DNA of 49,601 nt from Gemmatimonadota bacterium. GTDB lineage: Bacteria > Gemmatimonadota > Gemmatimonadetes > Gemmatimonadales > GWC2-71-9. The notes beneath the pieces are model-generated. The model saw only the letters and a program-made list of their open reading frames with translations. It was not told where the DNA came from and did no database searches. Of this stretch, positions 28,401 through 35,598 are shown in pieces (the stretch's first letter is position 1; each line of letters begins with the position of its first letter). The position numbers and the translations under genes are program-made. Location of the stretch: NCBI GenBank assembly GCA_029862925.1, contig JAOTWJ010000007.1:1-49601 (forward strand), given 5' to 3'.

Positions 28401-28853
28401 GCGGGCGTCGTGGTGAACAACGCCATCGTGCTGATCGACTACACCGACCTGCTGCGCGACCGGGACGGGCTGTCCCGACGCGAGGCGGTGGTCAAGGCCG
28501 GCAAGACGCGCTTCCGGCCGGTGGTGCTGACGGCGATCACCACGGTGTTGGGACTCGTTCCCCTCGGCATCGGGATGAACATCGATTTCCTGGGGTTCTA
28601 CACGGTGCTCCAGCCCGACTTCTACTGGGGCGGCGAGCAGGCTGCCTGGTGGGGCCAGATGGCGGTCGCGGTGATCGTGGGCCTGTCGTTCGCGACGGTG
28701 CTGACGCTGATGGTCGTGCCGTGCACCTACTCGTTGCTCGACGACCTGGACAAGGTGCTGGCCACGCACTTCGTGAGCAAGCGGCCGCGGACCGGCGAGT
28801 TCCCGCTCGTCGGCGGACGGGCAAAGGACGACGGGTTGGTCGGGGCGTCGTGA
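25437..28853 (+). CDS. RND efflux pump inner-membrane subunit (HAE1/AcrB-like)
   Basis: This 1138-residue proton-driven pump has an N-terminal helix after DHPTMVL, two large periplasmic porter regions and two bundles of membrane helices. TM4 carries GMLVDNAIVVVENI: the first of the two proton-relay aspartates of AcrB is present, but the second is Asn, as in a subset of HAE-type pumps. The C-terminal half has GVVVNNAIVLIDY and GKTRFRPVVLTAITT with the usual basic residues. It is about 90 residues longer than AcrB. Multidrug or metabolite export is the family role; the substrate is unknown. The gene ends the operon and is followed by an octamer array and a hairpin. Confidence 0.94.
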   Translation: MTPPGETKFKEFRLSSFAVDHPTMVLVLTFIVLVMGLSAYVTVPKESSPEIVVPNIIVNTVYSGVAPKDIETLITRPIEEELNTIGDVKEITSVSTEGYSSINVEFEAGVNMDEALAKVREKVDIAKPDLPTAAEEPEILEINFSEFPIMQVNVSGPYSLVRLRDVAEDLQDELEQIPSVLEVQRSGGLEREVKVDVDIAKLKFYDLAFDDVVDAIRFENVTVPGGSIDVGEMKYLVRIPGEFETTAPLADVVIKTRNGRPVYVRDVARVDFGFKDRDSFARLDGDPVVSLAVKKRSGENIIATAEAVRAAIERMRPSFPPGTVVKITSDQSQDIQEMVASLENNIISGLILVVGVLLFFLGVRTAWFVGLAIPMSMLLSFIVLKAAGFTMNMVVLFSLILALGMLVDNAIVVVENIYRFREQGFDRKHAAKYATAEVAMPIIGSTATTLAAFLPMVFWPGIVGEFMKFLPYTLIITLSSSLFVALVIVPTLCALFLSLEHSPRVPLKPAARRTLLGAGTLLVIALLATNWLTAVLLTATAGLAYAFHRFVAVPLSWWFMDKVLPAVIDDYERRLRWALDHRGAVLGTAFGGLLLAMVAFGLVGPGVEFFPEDIPPATVYVQVTAPVGTRVEQTDGIVRRIEEELGRVEGREDFESVVATVGSQVSNTFSGAGGGTHLASTAVNFADFNDRRTDVFLTLERMRQTVGAGIAGADIAVEKPNDGPPTGLPVTIEIAGDNADTLRLLADAIVRRLEQSPVFAKLDGLESDMAAGRPELVVDVDRERAALYGLNTNDIGRTVRAAINGVEASKFRDGKEEYDITVRLAPEYREDLSALERLTLVPEDGGQVPLSSVARLQVGRGFSDVRRKDLDRVATVSSDVRSGYNANAVLAEVQATLDEFVVGLPSGYQLRYAGSQEEQAESQAFLSGAFVIALLLIGFILVWQFDSVTKPLIIMTSVILSTIGVLLGLVVFQMPFGIIMTGVGVISLAGVVVNNAIVLIDYTDLLRDRDGLSRREAVVKAGKTRFRPVVLTAITTVLGLVPLGIGMNIDFLGFYTVLQPDFYWGGEQAAWWGQMAVAVIVGLSFATVLTLMVVPCTYSLLDDLDKVLATHFVSKRPRTGEFPLVGGRAKDDGLVGAS

Positions 28854-28855
28854 GA

Positions 28856-28895
28856 GCGGGATAACGGGATGACGGGATGACGGGATCACGGGATG
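28856..28895 (+). repeat. Octamer array, five ACGGGATG units
   Basis: Five 8-base units (GCGGGATA, ACGGGATG twice, ACGGGATC, ACGGGATG) start two bases after the stop codon of the RND pump gene. The same octamer forms the array at 16448-16480 on the opposite strand. Confidence 0.85.
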
Positions 28896-28905
28896 CCCGG
28901 AAGAT

Positions 28906-28931
28906 GGGAGGGTGCGATGCGCGACCCTCCC
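28906..28931 (+). terminator. Hairpin after the RND operon
   Basis: GGGAGGGT (28906-28913) pairs perfectly with ACCCTCCC (28924-28931), giving an 8-bp GC stem with a 10-base loop. It is followed by GTCGTCGTTT, a weak T-rich tail. It lies about 50 bases past the pump stop and before the DUF5916 gene, so it is a candidate intrinsic terminator. The rest of 28854-29024 shows only the octamer array. Confidence 0.45.
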
Positions 28932-29024
28932 GTCGTCGTTTGGGCGCTCGCGCGCCGGCTGCAACCAAACGGGGCCTCCAACCGTCCAAGTAGCGAAGGC
29001 TTGGTGCCGGAGGGCGGAAGTCCC

Positions 29025-31709
29025 ATGTCGAATGAGACCGCCGGACGTGCGATCGCGCTCTGGGCCTTGGTCGCGGCGACACCCGCGGGCGCCCAGAACA
29101 GCACGATCCATCCCACGCCCCCGCCCATCGTGGCGGCAGGCCGTGTCGCTGGTGCCATCCACCTCGACGGCATGCTGGACGACCCGTCTTGGCAGTCGGT
29201 CGCCCCGGCGACCGGCTTTCTCCAGTCGCAGCCAAGCGAGGGCCAGCCCGCCACCCAGCGCACCGACGTGCGCTTCCTGTTCGACGACGACGCGCTCTAC
29301 GTGGGTGCGCGCCTGTACGACTCCCTTGGCGCGGCCGGTGTGCGGACCCGGCTCGTGCGCCGCGACGGCTCCGCCGATGCCGATGAGCTGACGCTCGTCT
29401 TCGACACCTTCCACGACCACCTCGGGCGCACGCAGTTTTCGGTGAATCCTTCGGGGGTCAAGTGGGACTGGTATGGTCCCGGCGGCGCCGGACTGGATCA
29501 GTCGTGGGATCCGGTGTGGGAAGTGGCGACGACCATCGATTCGCTGGGATGGACCGCCGAGCTGCGCATTCCCTTTTCACAGCTCCGCTACCCGACCGCG
29601 GCCGAGCAGACTTGGGGGCTCCAACTCCTGCGGATGGTCAGTCGGCTCAACGAACGGTCGCATTGGGCCTGGTGGCCACTGAACCAGTCCGGGGGGCCTG
29701 AGCGGTACGGGCACCTTACCGGACTGGAGATCGTACGGGGCCCGGGTCGCTTCGAACTGCAACCGTACGTCGTGGGCCGCTCGATCAACCGCCCGGTGAC
29801 GGATTCGGCCGATCCGTTCGCGGACGCGCACGCGTGGGGTGGCCGCGTCGGCGCCGACGTCAAGTACCTCCTCACGTCGAACCTCACGCTGACGGCCACC
29901 GCAAATCCGGACTTCGGCCAAGTGGAGGTGGACCCGGCCGTCGTCAACCTCTCGGCCTTCGAGACGTTCTTCGAGGAGCGGCGCCCGTTCTTCATCGAGG
30001 GGTCGGGCCTGTTCCGGTTTGGCGGACTCAACTGCTTCTTCTGCTCGAACGTCTCGGGGCTGTCGATGTTCTACTCGCGCCGGATCGGCCGCGCGCCGCA
30101 GGGTGCCAGTCTTGCCTCCGACGTGGGGCCCTACGCCGAGTCCCCGGAAGCGTCCACGATTCTGGGGGCGGCGAAGATCACGGGCCGCACGCCGAGCGGA
30201 TGGTCCCTCGGGGCGTTGAACGCCGTGACGCGGCGCGAGTTCGCTACCGTGCAACTTGCGGACTCGTCCCGCACCTCGCTCGAGGTCGAGCCGTTCACGA
30301 ACTACTTCGTGGGTCGCGTGGCGAAGGACCTGCGGGGCGGGGCGACGGTGCTCCGCGGCATCGGGACCTCGGTGGTGCGGGACCTCCGCGACCCGGCCCT
30401 GGCCGTCCGACTCCACCGGCACGCCGAAGGGTTTGGCCTCGAAACGGACTCGTGGTGGGGCCAGCGGACCTACCGGCTGATGGCCTCCCTGGCGTTCTCC
30501 CAGATCGCCGGGGACTCGCAGGCCATCCTCCGTGCCCAGCGCTCCAGCGCGCGGTACTTCCAGCGCCCCGATCGTAAACAGGGGAGCAATGGTTTGTTCA
30601 CGGATCGCTACGACTCCACGCTCACGACGATGCGGGGATTGGCGGCCTACGCGCGGTTCAGCAAGGAGTCGGGCGACTGGAAGTTCGAAACGTCGGCCAA
30701 CCTCCGGAGCCCGGGGTTCGAAGTGAACGATCTCGCGTTCCTGAGCCAAGCGGATTACGTGTGGATGAACGGCAACGTGGTCCGGCAGTTCACGAAGCCC
30801 ACCAAGCTCTACCGCCAGATGTTCTTCATCGCCGGCGGGCAACAGCAGTACAACTTCGACGGCGATCTGACCGACCGCCAGCTGCAGGCCTTCGCCTTCA
30901 TACAGCCCCGCAACTACTGGGAGGCGAGTGCCTTCGTGATTCGGCGGTTCGGCGTGTTCGATGACCGCCTCACCCGCGGCGGGCCGGTCGTGCGCCGGCC
31001 GGCCGTGACCTTCCTGGCGTTCAATCTCTCGACCGACGAGCGAAAGGCGATCGTCCTCGAGACGAACCCCAGCCGTGGCTGCACGGAAGAGGGGGCGTGC
31101 AGCTGGTCGGTGAACCTCGACGCGACCGTCCGGCCGGCGTCGAACCTGGTCATCCGGATCGGGCCGTCCTACGAGTACGACGTGAGCCGCGCCCAGTACG
31201 TGACGGCCGTCGACGACCCGACGGCGACGACGTTCTACGGGCGCCGATACGTGTTCGGCGGCCTCGAACAGAGGACGCTGTCGATGAACACGCGGCTGAA
31301 CCTCACGTTCACGCCCACGCTGTCGCTCGAGGTGTTTGCCCAGCCGTTGATCGCGAGCGGTCGCTACACGGACTACAAGGAGTTCGTCGCGCCGCGCGTG
31401 CTGGAGAAGCGGGTGTACCAGGCGGTGAGCGAGCAGGACGGGGTGGTGACGATCGACCCCGACGAAGCCGGTCCGGCGGACGCGTTCTCGTTCGACAAAC
31501 CGGACTTCACGTTCCGATCCCTGCGCGGGAATGCGGTGCTGCGCTGGGAGTACCGGCCCGGGTCGACCCTCTTCCTAGTCTGGACGCAGTCGCGGGCCAG
31601 CGAGGAGCTCCTGGGCGATCTCTCGTTGCGACGCGACGTGGACGCCCTGTTCGCGGCGCCGGCGGAGAACATCTTCCTCATCAAAGTCAGCTACTGGTTG
31701 GGCTTGTGA
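29025..31709 (+). CDS. DUF5916 outer-membrane protein with CBM9-like N-terminal domain
   Basis: This 894-residue exported protein has a signal peptide ending PAGAQ. Residues about 38-215 match the CBM9/DOMON-like sugar-binding fold: AIHLDGMLDDPSWQ, DVRFLFDDDALYVGARLYD, VFDTFHDHLGRTQFSVNPSG and W.AELRIPFSQLRY. The remainder is DUF5916: FGQVEVDPAVVNLSAFETFF.ERRPFFIEGSGLF, then many alternating strands ending in an aromatic (VSYWLGL), as expected of an outer-membrane beta-barrel. Function of the family is not established; a role in surface glycan binding is often suggested. The ATG at 29025 has GGAGGG and GGAAG upstream. It is preceded by a terminator-like hairpin, so it probably has its own promoter. 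Confidence 0.88.
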   Translation: MSNETAGRAIALWALVAATPAGAQNSTIHPTPPPIVAAGRVAGAIHLDGMLDDPSWQSVAPATGFLQSQPSEGQPATQRTDVRFLFDDDALYVGARLYDSLGAAGVRTRLVRRDGSADADELTLVFDTFHDHLGRTQFSVNPSGVKWDWYGPGGAGLDQSWDPVWEVATTIDSLGWTAELRIPFSQLRYPTAAEQTWGLQLLRMVSRLNERSHWAWWPLNQSGGPERYGHLTGLEIVRGPGRFELQPYVVGRSINRPVTDSADPFADAHAWGGRVGADVKYLLTSNLTLTATANPDFGQVEVDPAVVNLSAFETFFEERRPFFIEGSGLFRFGGLNCFFCSNVSGLSMFYSRRIGRAPQGASLASDVGPYAESPEASTILGAAKITGRTPSGWSLGALNAVTRREFATVQLADSSRTSLEVEPFTNYFVGRVAKDLRGGATVLRGIGTSVVRDLRDPALAVRLHRHAEGFGLETDSWWGQRTYRLMASLAFSQIAGDSQAILRAQRSSARYFQRPDRKQGSNGLFTDRYDSTLTTMRGLAAYARFSKESGDWKFETSANLRSPGFEVNDLAFLSQADYVWMNGNVVRQFTKPTKLYRQMFFIAGGQQQYNFDGDLTDRQLQAFAFIQPRNYWEASAFVIRRFGVFDDRLTRGGPVVRRPAVTFLAFNLSTDERKAIVLETNPSRGCTEEGACSWSVNLDATVRPASNLVIRIGPSYEYDVSRAQYVTAVDDPTATTFYGRRYVFGGLEQRTLSMNTRLNLTFTPTLSLEVFAQPLIASGRYTDYKEFVAPRVLEKRVYQAVSEQDGVVTIDPDEAGPADAFSFDKPDFTFRSLRGNAVLRWEYRPGSTLFLVWTQSRASEELLGDLSLRRDVDALFAAPAENIFLIKVSYWLGL

Positions 31710-31734
31710 ACGCCGCGTCGTAGGCGGGCCCGGG

Positions 31735-31962
31735 ATGCACTCGCACGTGTCCACGACGGCGGACTGCCCGGCGATCGCGATGTCGGTCAACCCGGTGCGC
31801 ACGGACATCGCGGCGGCCGGGATGCTGCGCCTGAACGTCCAGCACCAGTGGCTGGTGCCGACCGCCGCACTCGGCGCGTCTGCGGCCGGTCAGGGCGTGC
31901 TGTCGTGTGTGCGCTCGGATTGGCTGGACCCCGGGGCGCGGAAGAAGGCCCGGGCGCGGTGA
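31735..31962 (+). CDS. Possible small ORF, unrecognised
   Basis: A 75-codon frame fills the gap between the DUF5916 gene and the topoisomerase gene and ends 2 bases before the latter's stop. It has no clear Shine-Dalgarno and no recognised domain, and it contains three scattered cysteines. It could be a decayed remnant or chance frame in GC-rich DNA. It is listed only because nothing else explains 31710-31963. Confidence 0.2.
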   Translation: MHSHVSTTADCPAIAMSVNPVRTDIAAAGMLRLNVQHQWLVPTAALGASAAGQGVLSCVRSDWLDPGARKKARAR

Positions 31963-31963
31963 G

Positions 31964-33040
31964 TCACGCTCCCAGCGCGACGTCCGGCTCGTCTTGGAGG
32001 AACTGGAGCACGGCGACTTCGTCCCGGCGCAACGCGGCGGTCGGCCGTTCGCGGCGCGGCGCGGCGCCGGGCTCGGCTGGTGGCGGGGCAGTCGCGCCCT
32101 GCAGGTACGCGGCGAGCAGGGCTGGGTGGATGTAGTACTTGCGGCAGACCGCGCGCGTGTTGCCCAGGCGTGCCGCCACGGCGTCAACGGCGCGCACGAG
32201 GTTCCGCTCGGCTTCGCGCTTGCTCGCGGCGGGCCCGACCTCCCGTAGCTCGCGCGCGGCCAGCATCGTGCCGGCCCAGGTGCGGAAGTCCTTGGCGGTG
32301 ACGTCGCGCCCGGTGATCTCGCGCAAATACGCGTTCACGTCCCCCGACGAAATCGCCTGGCGCTTGCCGTCGTCGTCGACGTACTGAAACAGCTCTTGCC
32401 CGGGGAGATCCTGACACTGCTGGATGATGCGGGCCAGACGGCGGTCGGTGATGGCGACCGTATGTGGGACGCCGCTCTTCCCGCGGAAGCTGAATCGCAG
32501 GGTTGCGCCTTTGACTTGCACGTGCCGCTCGCGCAACGTCGTGAGCCCGAAGGAGCGGTTCTCGCGGGCGTACTCGTCGTTCCCCACGCGGATCAGCGTC
32601 TTGTCGAGCAACCGGACCACGGTGGCCAGGATCTTCCGCCGCGTGAGCGCCCGGGGGCGCAGATCGCGCTCCACGCACTCACGGATGTACGGAAGAACCT
32701 CGCTGAACTCGAGGATGCGCCGGAATTTCGACTGATCGCGCGTGGCGCGGTAGCGTGGATGGTAGCGGTACTGTTTACGGCCCCGGGCGTCCCGCGCCGT
32801 CGCCTGGATGTGACCGTCGGGGTCGGGGCAGATCCAGACGTCCGTCCACGCCGGCGGGATGGCAAGCCCGTTGAGCCGGCGTCGCTCCACGCGGTCCGTG
32901 ATCCGGGAACCGTCCGGCGCGTAATACGCCCAGCCACGCCCGGCCCGGCGCCGCCGAATGCCGGCCACGCCGTCGGTCACATAGCTGAGGCCCACGCTGT
33001 GCGCAGCCTCGCGATGCTCGTGGTTTCGCGGCGACGTCAA
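31964..33040 (-). CDS. DNA topoisomerase IB (poxvirus type)
   Basis: This enzyme relaxes supercoils by nicking one strand through a 3'-phosphotyrosine link. Its 358 residues fit the small bacterial/poxviral class. The N-terminal domain holds LNGLAIPPAWTDVWICPDPDGHIQATARDARGRKQYRYH. The catalytic domain has VGNDEYARENRSFGLTTLR with the active Arg near R162, a KGATLRFSFRGKSG lysine region, FRTWAGTML and CRKYYIHP with the nucleophile Y303. The TTG start at 33040 is well supported: AGGGAG lies 6 bases upstream. The last 45 residues (APPPAEPGAAPRRERP) are a low-complexity tail. No neighbour has a related function. Confidence 0.92.
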   Translation of the reverse strand: MTSPRNHEHREAAHSVGLSYVTDGVAGIRRRRAGRGWAYYAPDGSRITDRVERRRLNGLAIPPAWTDVWICPDPDGHIQATARDARGRKQYRYHPRYRATRDQSKFRRILEFSEVLPYIRECVERDLRPRALTRRKILATVVRLLDKTLIRVGNDEYARENRSFGLTTLRERHVQVKGATLRFSFRGKSGVPHTVAITDRRLARIIQQCQDLPGQELFQYVDDDGKRQAISSGDVNAYLREITGRDVTAKDFRTWAGTMLAARELREVGPAASKREAERNLVRAVDAVAARLGNTRAVCRKYYIHPALLAAYLQGATAPPPAEPGAAPRRERPTAALRRDEVAVLQFLQDEPDVALGA

Positions 33041-33245
33041 CGAGCGCTCCCTCCCGTGAGCGGTTCGGACAGCCTATCCACCGGGCCGGTGGGCGTGCTG
33101 CGACCCACCTCACAGCCCCGGCGTGTCGGCGCTGGCCAAGTCGTTGCCGGTCCCTAGGATATGAGGTTTGGTGCTGGCGTGCCACTGGCGCGACCCCGGG
33201 GGGGTGCCTGGGAGGCCGTCCCGTCCCGCGGGCGCGGGCGTCAGA

Positions 33246-33722
33246 TCAGGGGGGTGCGAGTGGGTAGTGGTCGGCGTCCGCGTACGTGATCAGCCAGTCG
33301 CGCCCGCGCCGTTCCCAGACGAGCGTCGTCGGTCCCCACAGCCGCAGGACGTCGCCGGTGCGCATCACGATCGAGTCGCGGAACGTGAAGGTGGCGACCG
33401 CCGCCTCGCGGCTCAGCACGAGCACTTCGAGATTCGTCCACACGGGCGCGAAGGAGGCGAACGCTGGAAGACTGCGGCGGATGCTGGCGACCGCGGAGTC
33501 GTATCCCGTCCGCACGCCGTCGTTGTACATGTAGAATTCGGGCGCCAGATGCGCGATCGTCCGCTCGATGTCGAGTGCGCGCTCGGCCGCGGCCAAGGCG
33601 CGCGTCGCCGAATCCACGCTGGTCCGGACCGCCTGCCGCTCGGCGTCGTTCGCCGGGACCGGCGTGCCGGCGCACGCGAGCGCGAGGGCGATCAGCGCAA
33701 CCCCGCCTCTCCGCCAGGCCAT
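33246..33722 (-). CDS. NTF2-like (SnoaL/DUF4440) lipoprotein
   Basis: This 158-residue protein has a lipoprotein leader (ALIALALAC, cysteine near residue 17) and a cone-shaped NTF2-like fold. An N-terminal helix pair (RQAVRTSVDSATRALAAAERALD) precedes AHLAPEFYMYNDG and strands VVWERRGRDWLITYADADHY. DUF4440-type proteins are small ligand-binding or catalytic modules; nothing fixes a substrate. Its ATG overlaps the TAA of the MBL hydrolase by one base (TAATG on the minus strand), so the two are coupled. Confidence 0.78.
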   Translation of the reverse strand: MAWRRGGVALIALALACAGTPVPANDAERQAVRTSVDSATRALAAAERALDIERTIAHLAPEFYMYNDGVRTGYDSAVASIRRSLPAFASFAPVWTNLEVLVLSREAAVATFTFRDSIVMRTGDVLRLWGPTTLVWERRGRDWLITYADADHYPLAPP

Positions 33723-34681
33723 TATCCCGTCAGCTCCCGGTACCAGGCGGCGAACGCCCGCTCGTAGAAGGTCCGGCCGAACAGCACCCACTCGCCCAGG
33801 GAGGGCGGGAGGGCAAACCGCTCGGCGGCGGCCGCCGCGTCGAGCCCCTCCCCATGCGCTTGCCGGGCCGCCCCCTCCACCTCGGACAGGACGGCGACAT
33901 ACTGATCGAATTCGCCTCCGCCGCCGAGGGGACCGTGGCCGGGAACGTATGCGGTGTCGCGGGTCCGACGGAGGGCGCGCACAGCGGCCGTCAGGCGGCT
34001 CGGGATCGCGTCCACGAAGTTGGGGAACATGCCGTGCCACACGAGGTCGCCGCAGAAGACGACGCTGGGGTCGTCGATTTCGAGTGAGACGTCGCTTGCC
34101 GTGTGTCCGTCGCGCGGCACCAGGCGGACCACGCGGTCCCCCAGGTCGAGGACGCTCGGCTCGGTGGGCAGCGGGGCCACGGCGGCGAGCGCCGCTCGGC
34201 GCTCGTCGTTCGGCTGGTTGCGGTCGAGCGCGAGGTCGCGGGTGACCGTGGTGGCACGCAGGGCGGGCCGGACGTCCGCGGTCACGTACCCGCCCACGCC
34301 GTTCGTGTGGTCGGCGTGATAGTGGGTGAGGGCGACGTGCGTCGGCCAGCGGCCGGTGAGCGCCCGCGCCTGGGCGGCGAGCCACGCGGCGCCCTCCGGC
34401 TGGTAAAACCCCTCGACGGCGAGGACGCCCGCCCGCCCGGCCACGATCCCACCGTTCGCGAGTGTGGTGCGGTCGCCGGTGAGCGGCGTGGAGATCAGGG
34501 CCCAAATGCCGTCGGCCACTCGCTCCAACCGGCCGAAGGGGGCCTGGGCGACGACCGGTCGGCGCGGCGTTGCGACCCACCGCCGGCGCCACGTGGGGGG
34601 GAGAACCGCGGCAGCGAGCGCCAGATGCGTGGCGCACGAGGCCGAGTGTGCGACGAAGTCGCGGCGGGACAGGCGCGGCAT
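33722..34681 (-). CDS. MBL-fold metallohydrolase with Tat-type leader
   Basis: This 319-residue metallo-beta-lactamase-fold enzyme is exported folded: the leader has SRRDFVAHSA, a Tat-like twin arginine, then an Ala-rich helix. Metal motifs are complete: THYHADH (H120, H122, D124, H125), DGHTASD, FCGDLVW and GHGPLGG. The sequence resembles the periplasmic SoxH/quinoprotein-relay type of MBL hydrolase. The substrate is unknown; no quinoprotein gene is in view. It overlaps the downstream NTF2-like gene by one base. Confidence 0.87.
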   Translation of the reverse strand: MPRLSRRDFVAHSASCATHLALAAAVLPPTWRRRWVATPRRPVVAQAPFGRLERVADGIWALISTPLTGDRTTLANGGIVAGRAGVLAVEGFYQPEGAAWLAAQARALTGRWPTHVALTHYHADHTNGVGGYVTADVRPALRATTVTRDLALDRNQPNDERRAALAAVAPLPTEPSVLDLGDRVVRLVPRDGHTASDVSLEIDDPSVVFCGDLVWHGMFPNFVDAIPSRLTAAVRALRRTRDTAYVPGHGPLGGGGEFDQYVAVLSEVEGAARQAHGEGLDAAAAAERFALPPSLGEWVLFGRTFYERAFAAWYRELTG

Positions 34682-34714
34682 GGGGCCAATAGTGGCGCGC
34701 GCGCCGGCCGACGG

Positions 34715-35155
34715 CTAGGCGGCCGCGGCGCAGCGCACGGTCAAGGCGTAGCGGGTTGACGGGACGTACGTGGGATCGCTGTCGTCCCCGCCGTCCCAAC
34801 TGGCCTCCACGAAGCACACTTCGCGACCGCGCCGCAGCGCGAACGCGGTGCCGTCTGGTCCGTCCGCCGCGTAGCGCGGGTCCTCGCGCCACCCGAGCGC
34901 GGTCAAGCCGGCGCGCAGTCGCTCCTCGGGCGACGGGCCGTCGGCGAACTCGGTCCGAACCGTCTCGAGCCCAAGCCAGCATCCCCGCCGCCGGTGGCCG
35001 GTCACGGGATCGGTGACGGAGGTGTCGCGGACCAGCGTGGGCCGCACACCGTCGCCGCCGAGAACGGCGGCGACTGCCGCACACGCGGGGGGTGGCTGCT
35101 GCGCCGCCGCGTCTGCCGCGCCCACGCCGGCGAGCAGGAACCCGGCCATGAGCAT
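34715..35155 (-). CDS. Small secreted protein, unrecognised
   Basis: This 146-residue protein has a clear signal peptide (MLMAGFLLAGVGAADAAAQ). The mature part has four cysteines (CAAVAAVLGG, RRGCWLG, REVCFVEASW, TVRCAAAA) that could form two disulfides. It also has a SPEERLRAGLTALGW helix and a GTAFALRRGREVCFVEASWDGG sheet region. No family is recognised. It lies between the zinc-ribbon gene (14-base gap) and the MBL hydrolase (33-base gap) on the same strand. ATG 35155 is preferred; ATG 35149 is also possible. Confidence 0.65.
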   Translation of the reverse strand: MLMAGFLLAGVGAADAAAQQPPPACAAVAAVLGGDGVRPTLVRDTSVTDPVTGHRRRGCWLGLETVRTEFADGPSPEERLRAGLTALGWREDPRYAADGPDGTAFALRRGREVCFVEASWDGGDDSDPTYVPSTRYALTVRCAAAA

Positions 35156-35169
35156 CCGCGGCCCGGACC

Positions 35170-35331
35170 TCACTGCGCGCCGGCGCTGATGCCGACGATC
35201 TTGTGGCAGTGCGGGCAACAGAACACGCGGTTGATCGAGAACCACCCGCGTTTGACCTCGACCAGCTTGGCGAGCTTCATCTGGCAGTGCGGGCAGACCG
35301 GCTTGATGTCTTCCTTTTCGATCTTCACCAT
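35170..35331 (-). CDS. 53-residue zinc-ribbon protein
   Basis: This mini-protein has two CPHC knuckles at residues 13-16 and 39-42 (an extra Cys at 38), enough to bind one zinc in a ribbon fold. Between them lies a basic strand (KLAKLVEVKRGWFSINRV). There is no signal peptide. AAGGAGGT, a perfect anti-16S match, ends 3 bases before the ATG, strong support for real translation. Nucleic-acid or protein contact is the usual role of such ribbons. It is the second of two mini cysteine-rich genes in a row. Confidence 0.75.
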   Translation of the reverse strand: MVKIEKEDIKPVCPHCQMKLAKLVEVKRGWFSINRVFCCPHCHKIVGISAGAQ

Positions 35332-35364
35332 GGTACCTCCTTCCCGCGCGTCGTCCTGCCCGGT

Positions 35365-35562
35365 TCAGTCGTGATGGTCGGCGGGCCGCATGTGCTCCGC
35401 TCCCGCCAGCCGGCCGGTGAGCTGCGTGGGATCGTGAATCAGGACCGGCAGATGCTGCGGGCAGATCCACAGACGCGCGCCCTGATAGTCCAGCGGGATG
35501 AGGGGGATGTCGTCAGGCCCGCGGCCGCAGGCGATGCACGCTGAGGGTGTCGTTGCCGTCAT
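35365..35562 (-). CDS. 65-residue cysteine/histidine-rich small protein
   Basis: This small cytosolic protein has C9-x2-C12 and C34-x2-H37, a possible CCCH zinc site, in the frame CIACGRGPDD...LWICPQHLPVLIHDP. The C-terminus is rich in His and Asp (HMRPADHHD), which could add metal binding. No clear Shine-Dalgarno precedes ATG 35562. It sits 36 bases after the nitrilase-like gene and 33 bases before the zinc-ribbon gene, so it may be part of the same transcript. Confidence 0.6.
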   Translation of the reverse strand: MTATTPSACIACGRGPDDIPLIPLDYQGARLWICPQHLPVLIHDPTQLTGRLAGAEHMRPADHHD

Positions 35563-35598
35563 CGGGTCACACGCACAGGGATCGCCAACGTCACCGGG

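Noticed and set aside
25575-29420. Minus-strand open frame of about 1280 codons opposite the RND pump
   Set aside because: Antisense frame made long by GC-biased third positions; His/Arg/Asp-rich, no family, while the plus strand encodes a clear RND protein.
31964-33040. Reading the tyrosine-nucleophile protein as a phage-type integrase
   Set aside because: The N-terminal IPPAW and CRKYYIHP motifs and length are those of topoisomerase IB; no attachment sites or mobile genes lie nearby.
33041-33245. Gap with hairpin CCACCG-GGC-CGGTGG at 33078-33092
   Set aside because: The stem is only 6 bp with no T-tract and sits between the topoisomerase start and the NTF2-like gene end; no tRNA or riboswitch pattern was found.
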